A stretch of DNA of 64,000 nucleotides from Neocallimastix lanati (nom. inval.) (GCA_016946835.1 JACVTC010000268.1:1-64000); one strand, 5' to 3'; shown: positions 19,879-34,632, numbered from the stretch's first letter. Notes: generated from the letters alone by a model not told the origin. Program-made: numbers and translations.

Positions 19879-19949
19879 GCATTGATGGTTTAGTGGTATA
19901 ATTACCGCCTGCCACGCGGTAGACCCGGGTTCGATTCCCGGTCAATGCA
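19879..19949 (+). tRNA. tRNA-Gly(GCC), unit 2
   Basis: Same as 8802-8872; TTT to Thr. Confidence 0.97.
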
Positions 19950-19952
19950 TTT

Positions 19953-20025
19953 GCCTTCATGGCTCAGTCGGCAGAGCATCCCCCTAGTAAGGGGAAGGTC
20001 ATCGGTTCGATTCCGATTGAAGGCA
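19953..20025 (+). tRNA. tRNA-Thr(AGT), unit 2
   Basis: Same as 8876-8948. Confidence 0.97.
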
Positions 20026-20274
20026 TTATTTTTATTTTATTTTATTTTTTTTTTTTTTAATTTCAAAAAGTAATATATAAATTAAATTTTTAATAATTAT
20101 TGCATTTCATCAGTGTATATGTTAATTTACAAAATTAGAAAAGTTGAATTTCATCTTATAATATTTTAACTTTTACATTTAATTAAATTATTTATAATGT
20201 TTTAACTTTCACATTTAATTAAATTATTTACAGTTTTAATTTATGTTCTATACAAGGAATTATTATTTATTACG

Positions 20275-20310
<36 letters not shown>

Positions 20311-20646
20311 CTATTATGAATTAAATGATTTTCACACTAATATTTAAATAAATAAATAATTAATTACGCAATTATTAAAGTTAACATATACATTTTTAAA
20401 ATAAAAATTAAAATAAATAAAATAATAAATATAAATATATATATATATATTTATAATTATTATATAATATATTTTAAACTTAAATATTACTAATTTTTTT
20501 AATTTAAATCAAAATTTCATTTTAACTTTAAATTGTATATTTGATATTAATTTAAAAATACCAAATGATAAAATCAAACTAAATTTTATTTTCTATATTT
20601 TTATGGGGTTGTTAGTTGTTTAAAAATAAATTTAAAAACAAGATAA

Positions 20647-20718
20647 GGCTCATTGGTCTAGTAGTATGATTCTCGCTTTGGGTGCGAGAGGTCCCGGGTT
20701 CAATTCCCGGATGAGCCC
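20647..20718 (+). tRNA. tRNA-Pro(TGG), unit 2
   Basis: Same as 9570-9641. Confidence 0.97.
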
Positions 20719-21071
20719 CTCTTTTTTAATTTTGACTTTTTATAATAGTTATTACTTTTATAAATTCATTTTTAAAATCTACTGATAATTAGTATCAGAA
20801 TTTAAATAAAAGAGCGAAGCAAAAATATTTTGAAAAAAAGTAATAAATGTATTAAAATATTAATTTTATTCATAATTTTAGCAATATTTTATAATTTAAA
20901 TAATAAATATATATAAATATAAATAAATATCTAAAATATAATTAATTAATACAAATAAAGGAATAAATACTATCTTAAAATCATATATTAATAATAAATT
21001 TAAACACTTATCAATTATATTAAATTGTAAGGTATACAAGAATATTATATATTTAATAATTTACTAAATAT

Positions 21072-21143
21072 GGTTCTATAGTGTAGCGGTTAGCACATTG
21101 GACTTTGAATCCAATAACTCGAGTTCAAATCTCGATAGGACCT
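21072..21143 (+). tRNA. tRNA-Gln(TTG), unit 2
   Basis: Same as 9995-10066. Confidence 0.95.
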
Positions 21144-21349
21144 AATTTTTAATTATATTTTTAACAATTTTTAACAATTTTAACAATTTTAAAAATTACT
21201 AAATATTAATATATTAACTTTTATTTTTATCTTTATCTTTAGTTTTTTAGCATTTAATAATAATAATATTTTTTGTAAAAAAAAAAAAAAAGAAAATATT
21301 CTAATAAAAATAAAATTATATTGTTAATAAAAAAAATGAAAAAGGCTTA

Positions 21350-21421
21350 CTCCCAGGCGGGGAATTGAACCCCGGTCTCCCGCGTGACAGGCGGGGATAC
21401 TCACCACTATACTACCTGGGA
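21350..21421 (-). tRNA. tRNA-Asp(GTC), unit 2
   Basis: Same as 10273-10344. Confidence 0.97.
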
Positions 21422-21879
21422 TGGCTTTAATTATTTTTTGATCTTATTTTGTCATATACACTATGTCACCGAATTTTAAAGTATGATCATGTAATTAAAG
21501 CATTTAATTAGAATTTAGAATTTCATTAAATAAAATATATTCAATATAAATTTATTTCAACATTTAAATCATGTTATACTTATTTAATTGTATTTTGTAC
21601 TTAAATTTAATTGTATTTTGTACTTAATTTTAAAGATAAAGATTTTTATGAAAACTTAATTTTTTATTTTTATTATTTTAATAAATATATATAAATATAT
21701 ATAAATTAAATATATAATATTTATAAATATTAAGAATTAATCAATAAAACATACTATAATATTGAAATTAAAATAAATATTATATTATTCAATTATTTAA
21801 TATTATATAATCAAAAATGTATAATTCATTTTAATTATTTGCTTTTGACTTTTTTTTATTTTTATTTTTATTGCTTTCT

Positions 21880-22073
21880 TTTATTTTATTTATTATTTTA
21901 TTTATTATTTTATTTATTATTTTATTTATTATTTTATTTATTATTTTATTTTATTTTTATTTTTATTTTTATTTTTATTTTTATTTTTATTTTTATTTTT
22001 ATTTTTATTTTTATTTTTATTTTTATTTTTATTTTTATTTTTATTTTTATTTTTATTTTTATTTTTATTTTTA
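21880..22073. repeat. TTTTATTTATTA / TTTTTA array, unit 2
   Basis: Same length as 10803-10996. Confidence 0.88.
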
Positions 22074-22290
22074 ATATATTGTATTCGAGTTTAAATGATA
22101 TTTAATTGTTAATTAATTATTTCATTTTCAGTTGAATAATAATTCATAAATTTAATTTTTATCTCCATAATTATTTATAAATTTATTTTTAAAAATTTTT
22201 TTCATAAATACTACATAAAAACAAAAATTATTTTATAACCATTTGATTTTTAGTAGTACAAGATTTATTCTTAATTTTAATCATAGGCAA

Positions 22291-22364
22291 GCTCTGTTAG
22301 CTCAGTCGGTTAGAGCGTGGTGCTAATAACGCCAAGGTCGCAGGTTCGACCCCTGCACAGAGCA
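22291..22364 (+). tRNA. tRNA-Ile(AAT), unit 3
   Basis: 74-nt standard form; paired with Lys(CTT). Confidence 0.97.
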
Positions 22365-22380
22365 AACTGAATGTAAAATT

Positions 22381-22453
22381 GCCCGGCTAGCTCAATCGGT
22401 AGAGCGTGAGACTCTTAATCTCAAGGTTGTGGGTTCGACCCCCACGTTGGGCG
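22381..22453 (+). tRNA. tRNA-Lys(CTT), unit 3
   Basis: Same as 218-290. Confidence 0.97.
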
Positions 22454-23207
22454 ATATTTTTTGGTAGTATTCTTTTAATCAAATAGCCTAAGTATATATA
22501 AATATTTTAATTAAACTACTTTTTAATGTATATATATATATATATATATATTTTAATTAAACTACTTTTAATATATATATATAATATATATTTTAATTAA
22601 ACTACTTTTAATATATATATATAATATATATTTTAATTAAACTACTTTTTAATATATATATATGTTTTAATGATAAATCAATATTTATATATATAATAAA
22701 TAATAAGTTATGACTAACCACTAGTTTCATAAATTAAATTTTAAATTTGAACTATATAATATATATATTTTTATTTTTATAAATTACATATATATATAAT
22801 ATTTTTCTTATTATATATAAATATATATATATTAATGAAATATTAAATAAATAAATTGTATATTGTTATTAATTGAAAATATTTAATATGATAACTATAA
22901 TTTTATAACATTTAAAATTTTAATACAATGAATTATTTTTAATTTAAAATTAATTTGTCTAATGTTTATTTTAATATTAATATTTATTTTGATATTAATA
23001 TTTATTTTGATATTAAAATTTACTAATATCTTAAAATAGATATTAATTATTATGAATTATCAAATTTTAAACTTAAACAATATATTTAAATAAATTAATA
23101 TATTTTCTTATTTAAGAAAATTTAAAAACAAAAAATAATAAATAATATATATATATAAAATTTTTTTTTATCATAAGAATTTCCAAAAATTATTAAGTAA
23201 TATAACG

Positions 23208-23245
<38 letters not shown>

Positions 23246-23276
23246 AAAGCAGGAAAAAACAAAGCCAGAAAGCGTA

Positions 23277-23349
23277 GCCCTGTTAGCTCAGTTGGTAGAG
23301 CGTGCGGCTTTTAACCGCAAGGTCGGGGGTTCGAGCCCCCCATAGGGCG
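23277..23349 (+). tRNA. tRNA-Lys(TTT), unit 3
   Basis: Same as 1115-1187. Confidence 0.97.
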
Positions 23350-23351
23350 TA

Positions 23352-23425
23352 GCTCTTATGGCGCAATTGGCTAGCGCGTTCGGCTGTTAACCGAGAGGTT
23401 GGTGGTTCAAGCCCACCTAGGAGCG
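23352..23425 (+). tRNA. tRNA-Asn(GTT), unit 3
   Basis: Same as 1190-1263. Confidence 0.97.
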
Positions 23426-23495
23426 TTTCTTTTTTATTATTTTCATAAAATAATATTGTATTTATTAATTTTTTACAATTTAAAGCACTAAATTA

Positions 23496-23566
<71 letters not shown>

Positions 23567-23910
23567 ATATATTTATCATTGAATTAATAAATAATTTATT
23601 ATTATTCGTTGTATTTTATGAGATAAAAAAGATTTATATAAAAATATAAAAAATATAAAAAAAATAAAAAAATATTAATATTAAAAATAAAAATAAAAAT
23701 AAAAATAAAAATAAAAATAAAAATAAAAAATAAAAAATAAAAATATTGTATTGCTATTGACTATATTATTTATTAAAGTAAAATAATTATTAAATGTTGT
23801 CTTTTACGTAGTAAATTATTATACCATTATATTAAAATGAATAAAATAATTTATTTTATATTTTACTAACCTATAATTATTAATTTAAATAAAAAAAATA
23901 AGGTTCAAAA

Positions 23911-23983
23911 TGGAGAATCCGGGCGTCGATCCCGGTGCCTCTCGCATGCTAAGCGAGCGCTCTACCATTTGAGCTAATTCCCC
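23911..23983 (-). tRNA. tRNA-Ala(AGC), unit 3
   Basis: Same as 1753-1825. Confidence 0.96.
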
Positions 23984-24652
23984 TTCTTTGATAATATTTC
24001 TATGTTGTCTATACTTGTGGTACGAAGTAAATTTATAATTTTATTATTATTATTATTGTTATTATTATCATTATTATCATTATTATCATTATTATCATTA
24101 CTTTCATATTATCATTATTATTATTACTATCACTATTATTGTTATTATTGTTATAAATATTATTATAATTGTTATTAATATTATTATTATTTTTATTATT
24201 TAATTTTGGTATAAGTTGTTTTTATCTATTTAATTTTTTATCTAAATAAATTAAAATTGTAATTTTTATAATTTTTATTACTTTTAAGATTGTATTTAAT
24301 TTTTGTAATTTTTATTACTTTTAAGATTGTATTTAATTTTTATAATTTTTATTACTTTTAATAATGTATTTATTTTTAATTAATTATATAAAAGAAAAGT
24401 CTAATATAAAATAAGCAAATAAATAATGTTAATAATTAATACTTAAATTTCACATAATAAATAATATATTATATATATTATATATATTATATATATTATA
24501 TATATTATATATATTATATATTTTATGTATTCTATATATTCTATAATAAATAATATATCTAAAAATTGTATAATTAAGTAAATAAATATTTTAAACTATT
24601 TCTATTTGACATATTCATTAAAGAAACAAAAAAAAAGAAAAAACCTAAAAAG

Positions 24653-24725
24653 TGCCGTTCCCAGGATTCGAACCTGGGTCGAGTCGGCCACAACGACTTA
24701 TACTAAACCACTATACGAGAACGGC
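24653..24725 (-). tRNA. tRNA-His(GTG), unit 3
   Basis: Same as 2495-2567, with genomic G at -1. Confidence 0.95.
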
Positions 24726-25081
24726 CAAAATCACTTTATTTATATAAGTTTGAAAAGTATAAATTCAATATAGATTAACATTAAATAATAGTAATTATTT
24801 TACTAATTTCATATTTATATATAAAAAATTTCTTGACAATTTGATAATAATTTTAATTTAATAATTATTAGAAATCTGAATTTTGATAATAAATTTTCAT
24901 TAAAATATTAAACATTATTAAAATTAATAATAATATTAACCTTTAATTTTTTTTTTTTTAATTTCATATTATTTTTAATATTAATAAATTTAATAAATAA
25001 ATAAATATATATAAAAGTACTATTAAATGAATAAATACTGAAAACGCATAAAAATTAAAAATTTAAAAAATTAAATAAAAA

Positions 25082-25154
25082 TGCGACCTCCGTGGCTTGA
25101 ACACGGGACCTTTAGATCTTCAGTCTAACGCTCTCCCAGCTGAGCTAAGGTCGC
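25082..25154 (-). tRNA. tRNA-Phe(GAA), unit 3
   Basis: Same as 2924-2996. Confidence 0.97.
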
Positions 25155-25165
25155 TAAATTTTAAA

Positions 25166-25250
25166 TCCTTCGAACCGGAGTCGAACCAGTGACATGTTGA
25201 TTACTATATAATTCTACAGTCAACCGCTCTACCAACTGAGCTATCGAAGG
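25166..25250 (-). tRNA. tRNA-Tyr(GTA) with intron, unit 3
   Basis: Same as 3008-3092; intron at 25202-25213. Confidence 0.96.
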
Positions 25251-26054
25251 ATCTTGTAAAATTATGCCAGAGAACCAATATAAAATATACTTATTATATG
25301 TTAAACATAAAACTCTAGATTTTTAAAGAATATATTTTAATATATATCATAAAATGGATACAATTTAATGGTTTAATAATATCATTAATAAATATTTATA
25401 TTTTAAATAAAAAATTATAATTAAGTACTTTAATTTATAAATTTATATATTATATTAAAAAAAAAAATTTTTTTCAGAAATTTAATTAAAATATTTTTAT
25501 TAAATTAATTAATAGGTTTACATATAAATATAATATCATGAATTATAAATAGCTATAAAAATAGATAAATTTTTTATAATTGAAAATATTACTATTTTCT
25601 ATATTGTATTTATAAGTATTAATATTATTTATGAATTTTAATTAAAATATTTATTATATAATTATATATTGATATACGCATTTCTTTATATTGTAATTAA
25701 AACTTAAATACATTACTATTATTATTTTATGTCTTTGTTTTTATTATTTTTTTTTAAAATATTTATTTATATTTTTAATTTTTCGTTATTTATTAATTTT
25801 GATTATCATAACTTTTATTATTAATTTAAGAATTTTTAAAATTTCGTCTAATACTTTAAAAATTGCTTACATATATATTTTATTATAACTAAATAAAAAA
25901 TAAATAAAATATAAATTATAAATAATATATAACATTTTTATATCTTAATTTATCATTACCATTAAATTATTTATTATTTGTATTAATAGAAATAAAAAAA
26001 TAAAAATAAAAAAAAAAAAGAACGAAATATTGATACCAAAATTTAGTAAAAAAG

Positions 26055-26137
26055 TGAACAGAGTGGGATTCGAACCCACGCCTACGAATAGATCACGGCC
26101 TTAACGTGACGCCTTAGACCAACTCGGCCATCTGTCC
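26055..26137 (-). tRNA. tRNA-Leu(AAG), unit 3
   Basis: Same as 3897-3979. Confidence 0.96.
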
Positions 26138-26368
26138 AAGTTAATAATTTTTAATTGAAATTTTCTTTTCTACCAATACTAAATTATCATTATATGATAA
26201 TAATGTTATCAATGATATATACTATGCTAAAATTATTAACTAAATAATATAAATAGTAAATAGTGCAATTAATCATAATCGATTTTAATTTTATTAGTAA
26301 ATACTATATATGTATTTAAATTTTAATTTAATTTAATCAAAATCTAGAAAAAAAAAGATCAAAAGTAA

Positions 26369-26440
26369 TTCCGCATCGGGGAATCGAACCCCGGCCGCCA
26401 CGGTGAAAGCGTGGAATCCTAGCCACTGGACCAATGCGGA
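26369..26440 (-). tRNA. tRNA-Glu(TTC), unit 3
   Basis: Same as 4211-4282. Confidence 0.97.
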
Positions 26441-27007
26441 TCTTGTTGTTTTAAACTTTCATTTCTTGCTTTTTTATTATATCTTTGTAGTGCAAAATTT
26501 TTCAATAGGTTAGGATTATTAATTTTATTATTAATATTATTAAATTATTAATATTACTAAATTATTACATTTTTTCTTAAATTTTATATAATTAAACTTT
26601 ACATTATTTAAATTAATTGTTTAAAGTTATTTATTAATATCTTTTCATTTTTTTTTTCTTATTTAAATTTTTATTTATCTAGTATTATTTTATTTATATT
26701 TTTATTTTTTCTTTTTTTTTTTATTTTTTAATTTTCTTTTTTCATTTTTGTCTTTATTTAATAAATAATATTTTTCAAGTTAATTGTAATACTTAAAAGT
26801 GAATTTGTTTGATTCAATATAATCTTAGCAAAACTTCTAAATATAATTTATAATATTAATAAATTAATATATATGCATTTCAATGTACTTAATTTAATAT
26901 TTATTATTAATAATAAATAATTATTTTTAATTTTATTTCATTCTTAAATTAGTTTTGAAAATAACAAATATATATATATATATATATATTACTATTATTT
27001 TATAATG

Positions 27008-27045
<38 letters not shown>

Positions 27046-27545
27046 AAAAAATTAAATTAATATTAAAATATTATAAATTGCGAAAATTTTATATTTTATT
27101 TATTTTATTTATTTATTTTATACTTTAAGTTTAGTTATTAAATTTTAATTTACCTTATTTTTAATTTAGTTTTAGTTTTTCTGTTTGATTGTTCCATTAT
27201 CTTCAAAAGTTTTTATAAGCTATTTTAATATTAAATATTATATATAAATTAAAATAAAATTAACAGTTATTTATTTATTAAAATTATTTCCAATAAGTTT
27301 ATTTAATTTCTTAAAATACTAAATTTTAATTTTTAATTATTTTTAAACATTTATATTATATATTAATAAATATATTATAATTATTTAATTTAATAAATAT
27401 ATAATATATATTTAATTAATATATCTATTCAATTAATATATCTATTTAATTGAAGTGATATTGATAATTTTATAAATAATTTATAAATATTTTATATTGT
27501 AAATTATTATACAATATAGAAAATTTTGAAAAATTTTGTCAGATT

Positions 27546-27619
27546 GATTTCGTGGTGTAGTCGGTTATCACGTCTGTCTAACACACAGACGGTCCCCGGT
27601 TCGAATCCGGGCGAAATCA
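27546..27619 (+). tRNA. tRNA-Val(AAC) first copy, unit 3
   Basis: Same as 5389-5462. Confidence 0.97.
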
Positions 27620-27625
27620 TTATTT

Positions 27626-27707
27626 GACAGCATGTCCGAGTGGTTAAGGAGTGTGACTAGAAATCACATAGGCTCTGCCTGCGCAGGTTCAAGTCCTGCT
27701 GCTGTCG
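27626..27707 (+). tRNA. tRNA-Ser(AGA), unit 3
   Basis: Same as 5469-5550. Confidence 0.97.
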
Positions 27708-28032
27708 TTTTTACTTTATTTTTATTATAAAAATGCAATTATACATTTAATTTTATATATTAAAAAACTCAAAAAAAAAAAAAAAAAAAAAAACTCAAAA
27801 AAAAAAAAAAGTTAATATTAAAATGCAATATGAAATTTTTAAAAATTGTTATTTTTTTTTTTTTTTTTTTTAATTTTTTTATTTTTTATTTTATTTTTAT
27901 TTTTTTTTTGTTTTGTTTTTATTTATTTATTTATTTTTTTATTTTCATTTATTTATTTGCATTTTTATTTTCTTTTTTATTTTTATTTTATTAAAAACAA
28001 AAACAAAAAACAAAAATTAAAATATAAAAAAG

Positions 28033-28105
28033 CGCCCAACGTGGGGGTCGAACCCACAACCTTGAGATTAAGAGTCTCACGCTCTACCGATTGAGCTAGC
28101 CGGGC
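28033..28105 (-). tRNA. tRNA-Lys(CTT) inverted copy, unit 3
   Basis: Same as 5875-5947. Confidence 0.97.
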
Positions 28106-28113
28106 AAATGAAA

Positions 28114-28187
28114 TGCTCTGTGCAGGGGTCGAACCTGCGACCTTGGCGTTATTAGCACCACGCTCTAACCGACTGAGCTAACAGAGC
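28114..28187 (-). tRNA. tRNA-Ile(AAT) inverted copy, unit 3
   Basis: Same as 5956-6029. Confidence 0.97.
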
Positions 28188-28255
28188 TATTTTAGCTTTG
28201 TTTCGAAAAATATTTTTGAAATAGGGTATATTATTTAATATATTATATAATATAT

Positions 28256-28284
28256 TATTTATTATTATTTATTATTATTTATTA

Positions 28285-28335
<51 letters not shown>

Positions 28336-28463
28336 TATTATTATTTATTATTATTTATTATTATTTATTATTATTTATTATTATTTATTATTATTTATTA
28401 TTATTTATTATTATTTATTATTATTTATTATTATTTATTATTATTTATTATTATTTATTATTA
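28256..28463. repeat. Decamer TTATTATTTA array, unit 3
   Basis: 208 bp, unchanged. Confidence 0.87.
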
Positions 28464-28789
28464 ATACTTAAATTTATAAATTAGAAATATAATATAATAC
28501 ACATATATTATTGTATTATGTAGTTCATACTATCAAAAAAATATTTAAATAAAATTATAATTAATTTGAATATTTGTAATATTATATTATTCTAATAAAT
28601 TTAGAAATATTTAATTTTTATTTTATTTTTAGCAAAAAAAAATATATTTTAAGTAATAATATTAAAAAAATTTTTTTTATAATATTTTGTAAGTATTAAA
28701 ACGAATATTTTATTTTTAATAAAAAAAAATCAAAAGTAAAGAAACTAAAAAAAAAAAAAAATACTATAAAAGAATTTATTATATATTAA

Positions 28790-29401
<612 letters not shown>

Positions 29402-29790
29402 AATAAATAAATATTATTATTAAATTTTATTAATCTATATCAAAGCAGTTGATAAATAATTATTAATTAATTAATAATTAATACGAAATATTAAAATTAA
29501 AATCTAAACTAGTCAAAGACTAGGATTTTATAAATTATATTGTAATATTATTATTTAATATTAAATATTGTGATTAATAATTTCATACTAAATTTAAATA
29601 TAATTTTAAATTATATCAATGTTCTAAAATATTCTAAAATATTCTAAAATATTCTAAAATATTCTAAAATATTATATATTAATGATGGAAATATTTTACT
29701 ATGGGTAAAATACTTTAATTACTATCTATTGTCTGAAAGCCTAAAAGGATCTAAGGAAAATAAAACAGGAATATTAAAATTTTTAAATGC

Positions 29791-29864
29791 GGGCTGTTAG
29801 TTCAGTTGGATAGAACGCTTGACTACGGATCAAGAGGTCGCAGGTTCAAGTCCTGCATAGCTCG
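29791..29864 (+). tRNA. tRNA-Arg(ACG), unit 3
   Basis: Same as 7651-7724. Confidence 0.96.
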
Positions 29865-29868
29865 TTTT

Positions 29869-29942
29869 GATTTCGTGGTGTAGTCGGTTATCACGTCTGT
29901 CTAACACACAGACGGTCCCCGGTTCGAATCCGGGCGAAATCA
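29869..29942 (+). tRNA. tRNA-Val(AAC) second copy, unit 3
   Basis: Same as 7729-7802. Confidence 0.97.
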
Positions 29943-30131
29943 TTTTTTTTACATCATTTTCTAGATATAAATTAAAAATGCTAAAAAAAAAGAAAAAATT
30001 TAATATTTTTAATTTAATTATTATAGCAAATATTAATTTTTCGTTTCTCAAAATATTTTCGTTTCGTAAAAATAAAAGAACTAAAATGTACAATACATAT
30101 AAATATATTTAGCTTTAGCAATAAAAAGAAC

Positions 30132-30214
30132 TGCCAAGAGTGAGGTTCGAACTCACGCCTCTTTCGAGACCGCATCTTAAGTGCGGCGCCTTAGACCGAC
30201 TCGGCCATCTTGGC
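30132..30214 (-). tRNA. tRNA-Leu(TAA), unit 3
   Basis: Same as 7992-8074. Confidence 0.97.
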
Positions 30215-30480
30215 TAAATATAAGTTTATTTTCTTTTTAATTTATTTTTAAGATCAGTTTCTTTTCATTTAATTATTTTTTTAATTTAAAAAATTAATCT
30301 ATAGCATATTATAATTTTATGGTACTATTAATGGAAAAATAAATTGATATATGTCTAAACGAACAAATAATAATAAAATTAATTATTAATGTTATAATAA
30401 ATATAATTATATTAAGTATATGGATAAATTATGTTTAATGATATAGTATAATATTATTAATAAAGATTATAAGTAAACTT

Positions 30481-30531
<51 letters not shown>

Positions 30532-30941
30532 TATATGTATTTATTTATTTATGCTTTTTCAGTTTTAAATTTTATAATTAATCTTATAATCTTATAATCT
30601 TATAATTTGAAATATCTATAAAATAAATTAATTATAATAAAATGTAATAATAAAAAATATTTATATTTATATTTATATTTATAAGAATGCCAATGATTTT
30701 CTAAAGCATAAATAAAAAATATTTATTTTTAAATAATTATTATTATATAATTTTAATAAAAGATCAAATATAATAGCATTACTAAGTATGAATAATGAAT
30801 AAAATAGTAAATAAATAAAATATATAATAAAATAAAAATCTGTAACTAAAAATAATGTTGAAATAATTATGTTATTGATATATATTATATGTACTTAGGA
30901 TAAGTCTTTCTTTTCAACAGAATTCGGAAAAAACAACTAAG

Positions 30942-31012
30942 GCATTGATGGTTTAGTGGTATAATTACCGCCTGCCACGCGGTAGACCCGGGTTCGATTC
31001 CCGGTCAATGCA
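30942..31012 (+). tRNA. tRNA-Gly(GCC), unit 3
   Basis: Same as 8802-8872. Confidence 0.97.
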
Positions 31013-31015
31013 TTT

Positions 31016-31088
31016 GCCTTCATGGCTCAGTCGGCAGAGCATCCCCCTAGTAAGGGGAAGGTCATCGGTTCGATTCCGATTGAAGGCA
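31016..31088 (+). tRNA. tRNA-Thr(AGT), unit 3
   Basis: Same as 8876-8948. Confidence 0.97.
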
Positions 31089-31337
31089 TTATTTTTATTT
31101 TATTTTATTTTTTTTTTTTTTAATTTCAAAAAGTAATATATAAATTAAATTTTTAATAATTATTGCATTTCATCAGTGTATATGTTAATTTACAAAATTA
31201 GAAAAGTTGAATTTCATCTTATAATATTTTAACTTTTACATTTAATTAAATTATTTATAATGTTTTAACTTTCACATTTAATTAAATTATTTACAGTTTT
31301 AATTTATGTTCTATACAAGGAATTATTATTTATTACG

Positions 31338-31375
<38 letters not shown>

Positions 31376-31711
31376 CTATTATGAATTAAATGATTTTCAC
31401 ACTAATATTTAAATAAATAAATAATTAATTACGCAATTATTAAAGTTAACATATACATTTTTAAAATAAAAATTAAAATAAATAAAATAATAAATATAAA
31501 TATATATATATATATTTATAATTATTATATAATATATTTTAAACTTAAATATTACTAATTTTTTTAATTTAAATCAAAATTTCATTTTAACTTTAAATTG
31601 TATATTTGATATTAATTTAAAAATACCAAATGATAAAATCAAACTAAATTTTATTTTCTATATTTTTATGGGGTTGTTAGTTGTTTAAAAATAAATTTAA
31701 AAACAAGATAA

Positions 31712-31783
31712 GGCTCATTGGTCTAGTAGTATGATTCTCGCTTTGGGTGCGAGAGGTCCCGGGTTCAATTCCCGGATGAGCCC
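31712..31783 (+). tRNA. tRNA-Pro(TGG), unit 3
   Basis: Same as 9570-9641. Confidence 0.97.
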
Positions 31784-32136
31784 CTCTTTTTTAATTTTGA
31801 CTTTTTATAATAGTTATTACTTTTATAAATTCATTTTTAAAATCTACTGATAATTAGTATCAGAATTTAAATAAAAGAGCGAAGCAAAAATATTTTGAAA
31901 AAAAGTAATAAATGTATTAAAATATTAATTTTATTCATAATTTTAGCAATATTTTATAATTTAAATAATAAATATATATAAATATAAATAAATATCTAAA
32001 ATATAATTAATTAATACAAATAAAGGAATAAATACTATCTTAAAATCATATATTAATAATAAATTTAAACACTTATCAATTATATTAAATTGTAAGGTAT
32101 ACAAGAATATTATATATTTAATAATTTACTAAATAT

Positions 32137-32208
32137 GGTTCTATAGTGTAGCGGTTAGCACATTGGACTTTGAATCCAATAACTCGAGTTCAAATCTCGA
32201 TAGGACCT
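32137..32208 (+). tRNA. tRNA-Gln(TTG), unit 3
   Basis: Same as 9995-10066. Confidence 0.95.
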
Positions 32209-32414
32209 AATTTTTAATTATATTTTTAACAATTTTTAACAATTTTAACAATTTTAAAAATTACTAAATATTAATATATTAACTTTTATTTTTATCTTTA
32301 TCTTTAGTTTTTTAGCATTTAATAATAATAATATTTTTTGTAAAAAAAAAAAAAAAGAAAATATTCTAATAAAAATAAAATTATATTGTTAATAAAAAAA
32401 ATGAAAAAGGCTTA

Positions 32415-32486
32415 CTCCCAGGCGGGGAATTGAACCCCGGTCTCCCGCGTGACAGGCGGGGATACTCACCACTATACTACCTGGGA
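32415..32486 (-). tRNA. tRNA-Asp(GTC), unit 3
   Basis: Same as 10273-10344. Confidence 0.97.
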
Positions 32487-32944
32487 TGGCTTTAATTATT
32501 TTTTGATCTTATTTTGTCATATACACTATGTCACCGAATTTTAAAGTATGATCATGTAATTAAAGCATTTAATTAGAATTTAGAATTTCATTAAATAAAA
32601 TATATTCAATATAAATTTATTTCAACATTTAAATCATGTTATACTTATTTAATTGTATTTTGTACTTAAATTTAATTGTATTTTGTACTTAATTTTAAAG
32701 ATAAAGATTTTTATGAAAACTTAATTTTTTATTTTTATTATTTTAATAAATATATATAAATATATATAAATTAAATATATAATATTTATAAATATTAAGA
32801 ATTAATCAATAAAACATACTATAATATTGAAATTAAAATAAATATTATATTATTCAATTATTTAATATTATATAATCAAAAATGTATAATTCATTTTAAT
32901 TATTTGCTTTTGACTTTTTTTTATTTTTATTTTTATTGCTTTCT

Positions 32945-33138
32945 TTTATTTTATTTATTATTTTATTTATTATTTTATTTATTATTTTATTTATTATTTT
33001 ATTTATTATTTTATTTTATTTTTATTTTTATTTTTATTTTTATTTTTATTTTTATTTTTATTTTTATTTTTATTTTTATTTTTATTTTTATTTTTATTTT
33101 TATTTTTATTTTTATTTTTATTTTTATTTTTATTTTTA
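32945..33138. repeat. TTTTATTTATTA / TTTTTA array, unit 3
   Basis: Same length as 10803-10996. Confidence 0.88.
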
Positions 33139-33355
33139 ATATATTGTATTCGAGTTTAAATGATATTTAATTGTTAATTAATTATTTCATTTTCAGTTGA
33201 ATAATAATTCATAAATTTAATTTTTATCTCCATAATTATTTATAAATTTATTTTTAAAAATTTTTTTCATAAATACTACATAAAAACAAAAATTATTTTA
33301 TAACCATTTGATTTTTAGTAGTACAAGATTTATTCTTAATTTTAATCATAGGCAA

Positions 33356-33429
33356 GCTCTGTTAGCTCAGTCGGTTAGAGCGTGGTGCTAATAACGCCAA
33401 GGTCGCAGGTTCGACCCCTGCACAGAGCA
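33356..33429 (+). tRNA. tRNA-Ile(AAT), unit 4
   Basis: 74-nt standard form; paired with Lys(CTT). Confidence 0.97.
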
Positions 33430-33445
33430 AACTGAATGTAAAATT

Positions 33446-33518
33446 GCCCGGCTAGCTCAATCGGTAGAGCGTGAGACTCTTAATCTCAAGGTTGTGGGTT
33501 CGACCCCCACGTTGGGCG
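33446..33518 (+). tRNA. tRNA-Lys(CTT), unit 4
   Basis: Same as 218-290. Confidence 0.97.
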
Positions 33519-34272
33519 ATATTTTTTGGTAGTATTCTTTTAATCAAATAGCCTAAGTATATATAAATATTTTAATTAAACTACTTTTTAATGTATATAT
33601 ATATATATATATATATTTTAATTAAACTACTTTTAATATATATATATAATATATATTTTAATTAAACTACTTTTAATATATATATATAATATATATTTTA
33701 ATTAAACTACTTTTTAATATATATATATGTTTTAATGATAAATCAATATTTATATATATAATAAATAATAAGTTATGACTAACCACTAGTTTCATAAATT
33801 AAATTTTAAATTTGAACTATATAATATATATATTTTTATTTTTATAAATTACATATATATATAATATTTTTCTTATTATATATAAATATATATATATTAA
33901 TGAAATATTAAATAAATAAATTGTATATTGTTATTAATTGAAAATATTTAATATGATAACTATAATTTTATAACATTTAAAATTTTAATACAATGAATTA
34001 TTTTTAATTTAAAATTAATTTGTCTAATGTTTATTTTAATATTAATATTTATTTTGATATTAATATTTATTTTGATATTAAAATTTACTAATATCTTAAA
34101 ATAGATATTAATTATTATGAATTATCAAATTTTAAACTTAAACAATATATTTAAATAAATTAATATATTTTCTTATTTAAGAAAATTTAAAAACAAAAAA
34201 TAATAAATAATATATATATATAAAATTTTTTTTTATCATAAGAATTTCCAAAAATTATTAAGTAATATAACG

Positions 34273-34310
<38 letters not shown>

Positions 34311-34341
34311 AAAGCAGGAAAAAACAAAGCCAGAAAGCGTA

Positions 34342-34414
34342 GCCCTGTTAGCTCAGTTGGTAGAGCGTGCGGCTTTTAACCGCAAGGTCGGGGGTTCGAG
34401 CCCCCCATAGGGCG
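34342..34414 (+). tRNA. tRNA-Lys(TTT), unit 4
   Basis: Same as 1115-1187. Confidence 0.97.
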
Positions 34415-34416
34415 TA

Positions 34417-34490
34417 GCTCTTATGGCGCAATTGGCTAGCGCGTTCGGCTGTTAACCGAGAGGTTGGTGGTTCAAGCCCACCTAGGAGCG
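34417..34490 (+). tRNA. tRNA-Asn(GTT), unit 4
   Basis: Same as 1190-1263. Confidence 0.97.
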
Positions 34491-34560
34491 TTTCTTTTTT
34501 ATTATTTTCATAAAATAATATTGTATTTATTAATTTTTTACAATTTAAAGCACTAAATTA

Positions 34561-34632
<72 letters not shown>
